DNA of 23,172 nucleotides from an uncultured Nitrospina sp. (GTDB lineage: Bacteria > Nitrospinota > Nitrospinia > Nitrospinales > VA-1), in NCBI GenBank assembly GCA_913044145.1, contig CAJWOD010000003.1, positions 1 to 23,172 of the forward strand. The letters are read 5' to 3'. The translations under genes were made by a program, and so were the position numbers. Position 1 is the first letter of the stretch; the number at the start of each line of letters is the position of its first letter. The notes under the pieces were generated by a model that saw only the letters and a program-made list of their open reading frames with translations, was not told the DNA's origin and made no database searches. Of this stretch, positions 15,513 through 22,243 are shown one piece after another.

Positions 15513-16319
15513 TCAGAGTGACAGTCCACAGAACTCCTCATAATCAATGAGCTCTTTGATTGTGGGTTCATCGCTACAGACAGGACATTTTGGATCTCTT
15601 TTTAGTTTCAACTTTCTAAACTCGGTTTTTAATGCATCATAAATGAGTAAAGAACCTACTAGTGTTTCTCCTTGCTCTAAAATCAGTTTTAAAGTTTCCA
15701 CCACTTGCAGATTTCCAATAATACCTGCTAAAACACCAAGCACTCCACCTTCTTGACAATTTGGCACAAGACCGGGTGGTGGAGGTTCAGGATATAAACA
15801 GCGATAACACGGCCCGTCATTGGGTTTAAATACTGTAACCTGACCTTCAAAACGAAAAATACTGCCATGAATATTGGTTTTTCCAGTCAACACGCAAGCA
15901 TCATTAATGAGATATCGTGTAGCAAAATTGTCTGTTCCATCCAATATATAGTCGTAGGGTTCAAACAGACGCATGATATTGTTTGAACTTAATTTTTCAT
16001 TAAATATGGTAACTTTGACATCGGGATTAAGAGCCTCTATGGTTTTTTTTGCGGACTCGGTTTTGAGCATTCCTATTCGTTCGGTGTTATGAATGATCTG
16101 TCGTTGTAAATTGCTTAGATCAACCGTATCAAAATCGATGATTCCCATATTACCAATTCCCGCTGCAGCGAGATAGTAGGCTGCTGGAGAACCTAATCCG
16201 CCGGCACCCACAAGCAATACTTTTGATTCTAGGAGTTTGCTTTGACCCTCTCCCCCTACTTCAGGCAGGATGATATGACGGCTGTATCTCTCGACTTGTT
16301 CGTCTGAGAAATCAAACAT
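15513..16319 (-). CDS. moeB: MoeB/ThiF-family carrier-protein adenylyltransferase
   Basis: A 268-residue E1-like enzyme that adenylates the C-terminal glycine of a ubiquitin-like sulfur carrier using ATP. Seen: 'RYSRHIILPEVGGEGQ' (11-26), the nucleotide loop GAGGLGSP (38-45), 'DFDTVDLSNLQRQIIH' (62-77), 'LDGTDNFATRYLIND' (126-140), zinc cysteines C171/C174 and C245/C248 (CYRC, CPVC), and C188 in 'VPNCQEGGVLGV' at the position of the ThiF/MoeB active cysteine. It lacks the C-terminal rhodanese domain of M. tuberculosis MoeZ, so sulfur must come from a separate donor. Its ATG overlaps the TAA of the CysO-like gene (TAATG), strong evidence that this carrier is its substrate. Whether it also serves molybdopterin or thiamin carriers cannot be told. 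Confidence 0.93.
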   Translation of the reverse strand: MFDFSDEQVERYSRHIILPEVGGEGQSKLLESKVLLVGAGGLGSPAAYYLAAAGIGNMGIIDFDTVDLSNLQRQIIHNTERIGMLKTESAKKTIEALNPDVKVTIFNEKLSSNNIMRLFEPYDYILDGTDNFATRYLINDACVLTGKTNIHGSIFRFEGQVTVFKPNDGPCYRCLYPEPPPPGLVPNCQEGGVLGVLAGIIGNLQVVETLKLILEQGETLVGSLLIYDALKTEFRKLKLKRDPKCPVCSDEPTIKELIDYEEFCGLSL

Positions 16320-16600
16320 TAAATTACTCCGCCTGCAATTGCCGGGATGATGGAAATTTCGTCGCCATCTTTCACTGCCGTTTTTTCTCCTTCAAGAAAA
16401 CGTATGTCATCTTCGTTTAGATAAATATTAATGAATCTTCTCGGAGTGCCGTCATCTTCGCAGATGCGCTCTTTGATGCCTGCAAATTGGGACTCCAGAT
16501 TATTAAGGATTTCTGTAATATTAGAGCCGTCAGCTGTTACTTCACTCTTATTGTCAGTCAATTTCATTAATGGTGTGGGTACTCTTACTTTTACTGCCAT
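16319..16600 (-). CDS. cysO: CysO/ThiS/MoaD-family sulfur carrier with C-terminal Gly-Gly-Val-Ile
   Basis: A 93-residue beta-grasp sulfur carrier. It follows M. tuberculosis CysO closely in the second half ('RRFINIYLNEDDIRF', 'VKDGDEISIIPAIAGG'), by comparison from memory. Carriers of this kind receive AMP and then sulfide on the terminal glycine to form a thiocarboxylate that donates sulfur to cysteine. Here the protein does not end at Gly-Gly: the codons GGC GGA GTA ATT TAA add Val-Ile, so removal of two residues should be needed before activation. The start is ATG at 16600 with a strong AAGGAG 7 nt upstream. It lies 12 nt below thrC, and its stop overlaps the moeB ATG by one base. A molybdopterin MoaD role is less likely given the CysM-like neighbour. 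Confidence 0.9.
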   Translation of the reverse strand: MAVKVRVPTPLMKLTDNKSEVTADGSNITEILNNLESQFAGIKERICEDDGTPRRFINIYLNEDDIRFLEGEKTAVKDGDEISIIPAIAGGVI

Positions 16601-16612
16601 GCTTTGCTCCTT

Positions 16613-17851
16613 TTAAACCGTTAAACTGTTTTCAAAAATTTCTTCAAAACTATTTACTTTAGGCTCGATCACCATTGGTGTCTCAAAACAATCGGCTAGA
16701 GCTTCCTGGGTTTTCAAACCATTTCCCGTGATACAAATTACAGTTGTTTCGTCGGGTTTGATACGCCCTTGCTCAACCAATTTTTTTGTGACTCCCACCG
16801 TCACTCCTCCTGCGGTTTCTGTAAATATGCCCTCAGTCTCGGCTAATAATTTCATAGATTCAACCACTTCTTGATCAGACACATCTTCACCATAGCCACC
16901 ACTCACATTGGCTGTTTTAATACCATAATACCCATCGGCAGGATTGCCAATGGCAATCGACTTGGCAATGGTATTTGGTTTTACCGGAACAATATTTTCA
17001 CTACCGTTTTTTATGGCGGTTGTGACTGGTGCGCACCCGGTTGCCTGTGCTGCAAAAATTTTACTCTGCACTTTTTCGACCAACCCAAGCATTTCAAATT
17101 CGTGAAATGCTTTCCAAATTTTTGTTATCAATGAGCTTCCTGCAACTGGGACCACTACATTATCCGGGGTTTTCCACCCTAATTGTTCGGCGATTTCATA
17201 TCCATAAGATTTTGATCCATCTCCATAATAAGGACGAATATTAATGTTTACAAAAGCCCATTTATGGTTCACAGCAATTTCGCTGCATAGCCGATTTACA
17301 TCATCGTAGCTGCCTTTAACTGCAATCAATTGAGAACCATAAACTAGAGTGCCAAGAATTTTTCCTGCTTCCAGTCCGTCAGGAATAAAAATGCAACTTT
17401 TTAACCCTGCTTCAGCAGCATGGGCTGCAACAGAGTTGGCTAGATTTCCCGTTGAAGCGCAGGAAATGGTGTCGAACCCAAATTCAATAGCTTTTGATAC
17501 CGCAACTGCAACTACTCTATCTTTAAAAGAAAATGTCGGATGGTTTACACTGTCATTTTTTATATAGAGGTTTTTTATACCTAAAACTTTCCCCAGGTTT
17601 TTAGCCTTCACCAACGGTGTAAAGCCCGCTTTTAGCCCTACTTTAGGGGCTTCATCAATGGGCAGCAGGCCCTCATAGCGCCACATTGTTGGAGGCCCGG
17701 CTTCGATAGACTTTTTATTTACGACCTTTTTGATGGCTTCATAGTCGTAGTTGCACTCAAGAGGACCAAAACAATATTCACAGACGTGAATCGGTTCCTT
17801 TGGGTATTCCTTTTTACATTCTTTACAAATTAATCCTTTTACATGACCCAT
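16613..17851 (-). CDS. thrC: Threonine synthase
   Basis: A 412-residue PLP enzyme converting O-phosphohomoserine to threonine. The N-terminus has a zinc-ribbon-like element (C9, C12, C24, C27: 'CKECKKEYP', 'CEYCFGPLEC') typical of the bacterial/archaeal form with this extension. 'NHPTFSFKDRVVAVAV' carries the PLP lysine K110, 'CASTGNLANSVAAHAAEAG' is the Asn-containing substrate loop, and 'ETAGGVTVGV' lies near the C-terminus. It is the second gene of the sulfur operon, 47 nt after cysK and 12 nt before the carrier. Threonine synthase next to a MoaD/ThiS-type carrier and a ThiF-type enzyme is an arrangement I associate with several deltaproteobacteria-like genomes. The enzyme itself looks ordinary and complete. 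Confidence 0.95.
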   Translation of the reverse strand: MGHVKGLICKECKKEYPKEPIHVCEYCFGPLECNYDYEAIKKVVNKKSIEAGPPTMWRYEGLLPIDEAPKVGLKAGFTPLVKAKNLGKVLGIKNLYIKNDSVNHPTFSFKDRVVAVAVSKAIEFGFDTISCASTGNLANSVAAHAAEAGLKSCIFIPDGLEAGKILGTLVYGSQLIAVKGSYDDVNRLCSEIAVNHKWAFVNINIRPYYGDGSKSYGYEIAEQLGWKTPDNVVVPVAGSSLITKIWKAFHEFEMLGLVEKVQSKIFAAQATGCAPVTTAIKNGSENIVPVKPNTIAKSIAIGNPADGYYGIKTANVSGGYGEDVSDQEVVESMKLLAETEGIFTETAGGVTVGVTKKLVEQGRIKPDETTVICITGNGLKTQEALADCFETPMVIEPKVNSFEEIFENSLTV

Positions 17852-17898
17852 TCCAACATTCCCTTAATTTGATTACAGCAAAATGATAAATTTACCGA

Positions 17899-18810
17899 TT
17901 AAGATTCATATAGAGCTCGCCTACAAGGCAAAACCACAACCACATTTTTTTTAGGGCCTAATTCTTTAGCTATTTCATTGGCAGCAAAGCATGCGGCCCC
18001 AGAAGAGCTCCCAGCGGTAATACCTTCTTCTTTTCCAAGTCTCTGAGCAAATAGAAAAGCATTTTCATCAGAAACGGGTAAAATCCGATCTAGCAAATCA
18101 AAATTCAGTACATTTGGTTTAAATCCTGCTCCAATTCCTTGGATTTTGTGGGGACCAGGCGGATTTCCTGATAAAACTGCCGAGGTGGCAGGTTCTACGC
18201 CTATTATTTTTATCTCCCCATAATGTTTTTTTAAAACTTCTCCAACACCAGTTATAGTCCCTCCAGTACCTATCCCTGCTACAAATCCATCTATAGGCTC
18301 TCCGTCCATCGCAGAAATAATTTCGGGGGCGGTTGTTTTTCTGTGCACCTCTGGGTTAGCCGGATTGTTGAATTGCTGTGGCATAAAATAATCTGGATTT
18401 TCAGCTAGCAGTTCCTCAGCCCTTTCTATGGTGCCTTCCATTCCAAATTCTGCTCGGCTTAATTCTGTTTTCGCACCAAAACTTTCAAGAATCATTCTTC
18501 GATCGGTGCTCATATTCTCCGACATGACAAGCACAACATTGTACCCCTTCACGGCACCCACTAAAGCAAGACCTATACCAGTATTGCCACTTGTAGGTTC
18601 AATAATTGTAGAACCTTGTTTTAAAAGCCCCTTTTGTTCAGCATCTTCCACCATGGCGAGTGCAATACGATCTTTGACACTGCCTCCCGGGTTATAGGAT
18701 TCTAATTTAGCAAAAATATTAGCGCCATTTTCGGGAATAACACTATTTAGTTTAACTAAAGGTGTACTACCGATCAACTCTAAACTATTTACAAATTTGG
18801 ATTTAATCAT
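17899..18810 (-). CDS. cysK: Cysteine synthase A (O-acetylserine sulfhydrylase), C-terminus apparently frameshifted
   Basis: A 303-residue PLP enzyme making cysteine from O-acetylserine and sulfide. 'IGSTPLVKLN' (13-22), 'NPGGSVKDRIALAMV' with PLP Lys46, 'PTSGNTGIGLAL' (72-83), 'AGIGTGGTITGVG' and 'EEGITAGSSSGAACFAA' are all present. Canonical CysK ends 'LPxxGERYLST'; here the frame gives 'LPCRRALYES'. In another frame, directly after the Pro codon and four bases (17922-17925), one reads GELYMNLNR and a stop at 17892-17894. That is the expected 'GERYL' motif with two bases missing (or one extra) in between. The lesion affects only the last ~10 residues, so activity may survive. It is the first gene of the operon, and its own leader carries a perfect hairpin. 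Confidence 0.92.
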   Translation of the reverse strand: MIKSKFVNSLELIGSTPLVKLNSVIPENGANIFAKLESYNPGGSVKDRIALAMVEDAEQKGLLKQGSTIIEPTSGNTGIGLALVGAVKGYNVVLVMSENMSTDRRMILESFGAKTELSRAEFGMEGTIERAEELLAENPDYFMPQQFNNPANPEVHRKTTAPEIISAMDGEPIDGFVAGIGTGGTITGVGEVLKKHYGEIKIIGVEPATSAVLSGNPPGPHKIQGIGAGFKPNVLNFDLLDRILPVSDENAFLFAQRLGKEEGITAGSSSGAACFAANEIAKELGPKKNVVVVLPCRRALYES

Positions 18811-18851
18811 TTTGACTCAAATGAAATGTATAAATATCTGGTTTATGAATT

Positions 18852-18870
18852 GGCATCCACCTTGGATGCC
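18852..18870 (-). promoter_or_regulatory. Perfect hairpin/operator upstream of cysK
   Basis: GGCATCC (18852-18858) and GGATGCC (18864-18870) form a perfect 7-bp inverted repeat with a 5-nt centre, 41 nt upstream of the cysK ATG. No T-run follows on either strand, so it is not a simple terminator. As DNA it would suit a dimeric repressor or activator of the sulfur operon; as RNA it would be a stable leader hairpin. Confidence 0.4.
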
Positions 18871-19233
18871 CTTAAGAGGCAAAAAGAAGGATTAGATAAT
18901 ATAAATAATAATACTATGCTTTAGATCTACTATGAATTCAAGCGATTTATGGGGTTTTGGGGAGAGAAAAAGTCAGTTGTTTGATGACTTGTTTTTTCCT
19001 AACCCATATTGGCATTTTATACTTTTCTGATCACAAATTACGAATCATTATCGTTGGGTATCACATTCAGGAATAATGAAAAAAATAACTTTGTTGTCAG
19101 ATACAAATATTAATAGCTATACGATGGTTTTATCTGGATTCCTAAGGTTTTTAGAAAAATCGAGAAAGAGCTTTAAATAATTATGGTTGCGCTGGTTACC
19201 CAAGCGATTTTTAATTTTTAGCTAATGGTTTGT

Positions 19234-19263
19234 TTGGAGTTATTTTTATGCATTGTTTATAAT
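19234..19263 (+). promoter_or_regulatory. Probable sigma70 promoter of the 127-aa gene
   Basis: A perfect -10 TATAAT (19258-19263) with TTGGAG (19234-19239) 18 nt upstream as a weak -35. Transcription would start near 19270, giving a short leader of about 28 nt with the GGAGA ribosome-binding site at 19286-19290. Confidence 0.5.
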
Positions 19264-19297
19264 TACCATCGTTATCTAATTTTTTGGAGATGCAGAG

Positions 19298-19681
19298 TTG
19301 AGTGCGCAATCATTAATGGATGAGTTATTAAAATGCTTGCCGATTCGAGTTTATGGACGTGGAGCGGTGCTGGTACTTTTGCGTGAAATGGGGTTTCAGG
19401 TGAAAAACAAAACTCCACTGGAAGTTACGGATATTTATCGTGATGACAATTCCGGTGAGTTGGTTTGTAAGTTGACTCCGGATGGAAAAGGCGATTTTAC
19501 CGCTGCCCTCACCAACTTAAAGCTGGACATCAAACACCCCCTGTATCAAAAGGTGAAAAACTATCAGATAGAAGTTTCCGAGGCATTAGGAAAACTTGAT
19601 GAAGAAGATACTCGCCAGACAAGCATCGATCAGGAAGACCGCGGTGGATTCCGTGTGGGGAACTTGTATAAAAATAAATAA
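19298..19681 (+). CDS. Hypothetical 127-aa soluble protein
   Basis: A 127-residue protein without signal peptide or membrane segment. The TTG at 19298 is chosen because GGAGA lies 7 nt upstream and a perfect -10 box sits at the right distance; the next in-frame ATG is at 19316. The N-terminal ~95 residues look compact and folded ('LKCLPIRVYGRGAVLVLLRE', 'LEVTDIYRDD', 'GELVCKLTPDGKGDF'); the C-terminal ~30 are acidic then polar and probably flexible ('KLDEEDTRQTS', 'RGGFRVGNLYKNK'). No family recognised. It is monocistronic, converging on the moxR operon with its stop 5 nt away. The regulatory signals and composition argue that it is a real gene, possibly lineage-specific. Confidence 0.7.
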   Translation: MSAQSLMDELLKCLPIRVYGRGAVLVLLREMGFQVKNKTPLEVTDIYRDDNSGELVCKLTPDGKGDFTAALTNLKLDIKHPLYQKVKNYQIEVSEALGKLDEEDTRQTSIDQEDRGGFRVGNLYKNK

Positions 19682-19686
19682 TGTTT

Positions 19687-20673
19687 CTAAGTTTTAACCG
19701 TGGTTAGTAGTTTCTCTATGACGTCGGTGACCTTGATATTCTCCGCTTCAGCCTTGAAATTTAAGATGATTCGATGTTCCAAAACCTGACGCGTAACCGC
19801 CTTAACGTCTTCAATCGTAGTCGTAACACGGTTGTCCATCAGGGCTTTGGCCTTGGCTCCTAAAATGAGATATTGAGAAGCTCGTGGACCGGCTCCCCAA
19901 TCAATCCATTCCCTGACAAAGTTGGGTGCGTTGCCATTTAGTTGTGGGCGGGTACTTTGTACTAGTTCCACCGCATAGCGCGCAACATGCTCAGAAACGG
20001 GAACGCGGGGAACCAGGCCTTGATACTTTAAAACTTGTTCCGCGTTTAAAATAGATTTTAATTCCAGCAACTGGCCTGAAGTGGTGGAAAGCGCGATTTC
20101 GATTTCTTCTTCCTTACTGGGGTAAGCTACGTTGATAATAAACATGAATCGATCTAGTTGCGCTTCTGGTAAGGGATAGGTGCCTTCATGCTCGATTGGG
20201 TTTTGTGTTGCGAAAACCAGAAAGGGTGGATTCAGCGGATACGTGTTTCCTCCTACTGTCACTTGTTTTTCTTGCATCGCCTGTAGCAAAGCTGCTTGAG
20301 TTTTTGGCGGCGTTCTGTTGATCTCGTCGGCTAAAATTATATTGGAAAATATAGGTCCCTTAATGAACTGGAACGATCTTTTTCCAGATGTAGAATCCTC
20401 GTGAAGAATATCTGTTCCAGTGATATCCGATGGCATGAGATCAGGAGTGAATTGGATACGACTGAATTCCAGGTTCAGAACTTTAGCTAGAGTATTCACC
20501 AGAAGTGTTTTGGCAAGTCCGGGGACGCCTACAAACAGACAGTGGCCTTTTGAAAACAGGGCGACTAACAGGTCTTCTATAACCTCATCTTGGCCAATAA
20601 TTACTTTCTGGATTTCCGCGACTACATTTTTTTTGGCATTTAATAGTTCTTGTGCCAGTTCTAAATCTTCCAT
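19687..20673 (-). CDS. moxR: MoxR-family AAA+ ATPase
   Basis: A 328-residue MoxR-type AAA+ ATPase, a cytoplasmic chaperone-like ATPase that often works with von Willebrand A proteins. Walker A is GVPGLAKT (49-56); Walker B is IILADE (112-117) in 'ADEINRTPPKTQAALLQAM'. 'ATQNPIEHEGTYPLPEAQLD' is the sensor-1/arginine-finger region typical of MoxR, and 'WGAGPRASQYLILGAKA' lies in the lid domain. Length is normal for the family. It is the last gene of a minus-strand operon, 10 nt below the gluzincin-TPR gene. In most genomes moxR is directly followed by a DUF58 gene; here it is not, so any DUF58/VWA partners should lie beyond the right edge or elsewhere. Confidence 0.95.
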   Translation of the reverse strand: MEDLELAQELLNAKKNVVAEIQKVIIGQDEVIEDLLVALFSKGHCLFVGVPGLAKTLLVNTLAKVLNLEFSRIQFTPDLMPSDITGTDILHEDSTSGKRSFQFIKGPIFSNIILADEINRTPPKTQAALLQAMQEKQVTVGGNTYPLNPPFLVFATQNPIEHEGTYPLPEAQLDRFMFIINVAYPSKEEEIEIALSTTSGQLLELKSILNAEQVLKYQGLVPRVPVSEHVARYAVELVQSTRPQLNGNAPNFVREWIDWGAGPRASQYLILGAKAKALMDNRVTTTIEDVKAVTRQVLEHRIILNFKAEAENIKVTDVIEKLLTTVKT

Positions 20674-20683
20674 TTAAGAAACC

Positions 20684-22243
20684 TCAATCTAATAAGCTGA
20701 GCTGCTGGGTTTGCAATTTTTTTTCTTTATCCATTTTCATGCGACCGTATAACTCTATTAATCTAACATGTGTAAAAGGGTTGAACGGATTGATTCGTGC
20801 TGCTTTTTTGAGATACTTCATGGCTAAGTCATATTGCTCACTAATAAAATAAATCTCACCAAGGTTGTTCAGCGTGGTGTGAAAATCAGAATAATATTCC
20901 AAACTTTCTTTTAAAAGTAGTTCTGCTTCATCGTATCTCTTTGTTTGGATATAGGTGCCTGCAAGTTTATTGAATAATATTGGGGAGTGAGTAGTAGATT
21001 TTTCTTTAGCTTTCTGATACTCAAGAATTGCCGCAGCATAATAGTCACGAGACTTAAGTATGTCACCTAAAAATGTCAAATCCTGTGTACGCTTGGTGCT
21101 CATTCCTTTAAAATCTTTTTCAGGTTCCAAGGCATTATTATTTTTAAACTCTTTTGTTAGCGGGGTAATTCCAGGAATATATTTGAGGTCTTTATTTTTA
21201 ACCCATACTTCCCAGTTATTTTGAAATGTGGATATATCAGAGCCCGCAATTTCGTTAAAGCTTTCCTCGAACTCTTTTCCTTTCGCCAGATCTTCAAGTA
21301 GAAGAGGGAAGGTTTCTGCACCTTTTTTTTCTAACAGGTACTCCATCATTGTGGCAACTTCTGCATAGGCCAGTTGTACATCTTTGGCTGTTTTTAATTT
21401 CGCAAGGGATGGCATCATGTCTTTCAAAGGCACTCGGTAATCATTTTTCAATGCCCCGGAAAGAATGGTTTCCATGATCGGGGACATATAATTTGGATCA
21501 TCCCTCCATCTAGTTTCTAGTAACTTTGCTATTCCCTCATGCATCCAAAGGGGGAGTCGGTTCCGACTTTTCTTTGTAAGGATGTAATGCACGTATTCGT
21601 GACTCAGAGTGTCCATCCAATTATAGCCGCGAACCAGGGAGCCTGGAGAAATCATCATGATCCGATTGTATTTACAGAGTGCCACCGTACCCGATGTGAG
21701 AATATCTTTTATGGTGAGTGGAGAAATTTTAGAAAACGGTTCCCGGTCAGGATAAATTTCAATGAGAACTTTTTCTTTTGGATAGTATTCAAGAATTTTT
21801 CCGAGCGCGTGATAAGATTTTTCCAAAACTTCTTCGGCATAGTGAATTAGTACTTCATCAGGTCCTTCTTCATATCGGAGACGAAAATGCTCTGTTTCAA
21901 GGGAAACAAAATTTTTGGAGGCAATCCGGGTGACGTTGACTCGTTTTTTAAAATCGGCGACTTCTTTAAAATTATTACCTACTTTTTTTAGGATTTCCCA
22001 TGAATGCTCATAATTGCCTTTCAAGAATTCAATTCTCGCGCTGAGAAAATGAGCATCACCTGATTCTGGGTGTTCCTTTAGAAGCGATTTGGAAAGTTTT
22101 TCGGCAGCAAGTAAATCCCAATCCTGCGTTAGTTCATAGCCTATGAATACTTTTTGAGTAAGTGTTGGCTTGGAAAATGATAACCCAGGGGTACTAAGGA
22201 CCAATAGTAAGAGTATCAAAAGAGTCTTGGTTTCTATTTTCAT
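20684..22243 (-). CDS. Exported gluzincin-like metallopeptidase (peptidase MA-like) with TPR repeats
   Basis: A 519-residue protein with an N-terminal signal peptide (hydrophobic ~8-23). Residues ~30-100 form a TPR-like start; ~110-330 are a peptidase MA-like domain with 'TLSHEYVHYIL' (zinc HExxH: H215, E216, H219) and 'LPLWMHEGIAKLLE' supplying the third ligand Glu236, the gluzincin arrangement. Residues ~385-510 hold TPR repeats ('YYAAAILEYQKAKEKSTTHS', 'RYDEAELLLKESLEYY', 'QYDLAMKYLKKAARINPFNP'). All zinc ligands are intact, so proteolysis is plausible, though several members of this family may be scaffolds. It is likely periplasmic or outer-membrane associated. Its ATG overlaps the stop of the upstream DUF4175-like gene (ATGA), so the two are translationally coupled; moxR follows after 10 nt. 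Confidence 0.88.
   Translation of the reverse strand: MKIETKTLLILLLLVLSTPGLSFSKPTLTQKVFIGYELTQDWDLLAAEKLSKSLLKEHPESGDAHFLSARIEFLKGNYEHSWEILKKVGNNFKEVADFKKRVNVTRIASKNFVSLETEHFRLRYEEGPDEVLIHYAEEVLEKSYHALGKILEYYPKEKVLIEIYPDREPFSKISPLTIKDILTSGTVALCKYNRIMMISPGSLVRGYNWMDTLSHEYVHYILTKKSRNRLPLWMHEGIAKLLETRWRDDPNYMSPIMETILSGALKNDYRVPLKDMMPSLAKLKTAKDVQLAYAEVATMMEYLLEKKGAETFPLLLEDLAKGKEFEESFNEIAGSDISTFQNNWEVWVKNKDLKYIPGITPLTKEFKNNNALEPEKDFKGMSTKRTQDLTFLGDILKSRDYYAAAILEYQKAKEKSTTHSPILFNKLAGTYIQTKRYDEAELLLKESLEYYSDFHTTLNNLGEIYFISEQYDLAMKYLKKAARINPFNPFTHVRLIELYGRMKMDKEKKLQTQQLSLLD

Larger units (their letters stand above)
18811..19297. other. 487-base gene-poor divergent region between cysK and the 127-aa gene
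   Basis: The stretch holds the cysK hairpin (18852-18870) and a weak stem AAGTCA/TGACTT (18970-18990) followed by GTTTTTT, which could terminate a short plus-strand transcript. A 34-codon reading frame at 19076-19180 has an AGGA five bases upstream (MKKITLLSDTNINS...); it is probably chance or a remnant. The plus-strand promoter at 19234-19263 completes it. No tRNA, riboswitch or repeat that I recognise. Confidence 0.5.

Noticed and set aside
18970..18997. AAGTCA-N9-TGACTT followed by GTTTTTT, terminator-like on the plus strand
   Set aside because: Six-pair weak stem with no convincing gene upstream on that strand; mentioned only as part of the gap description.
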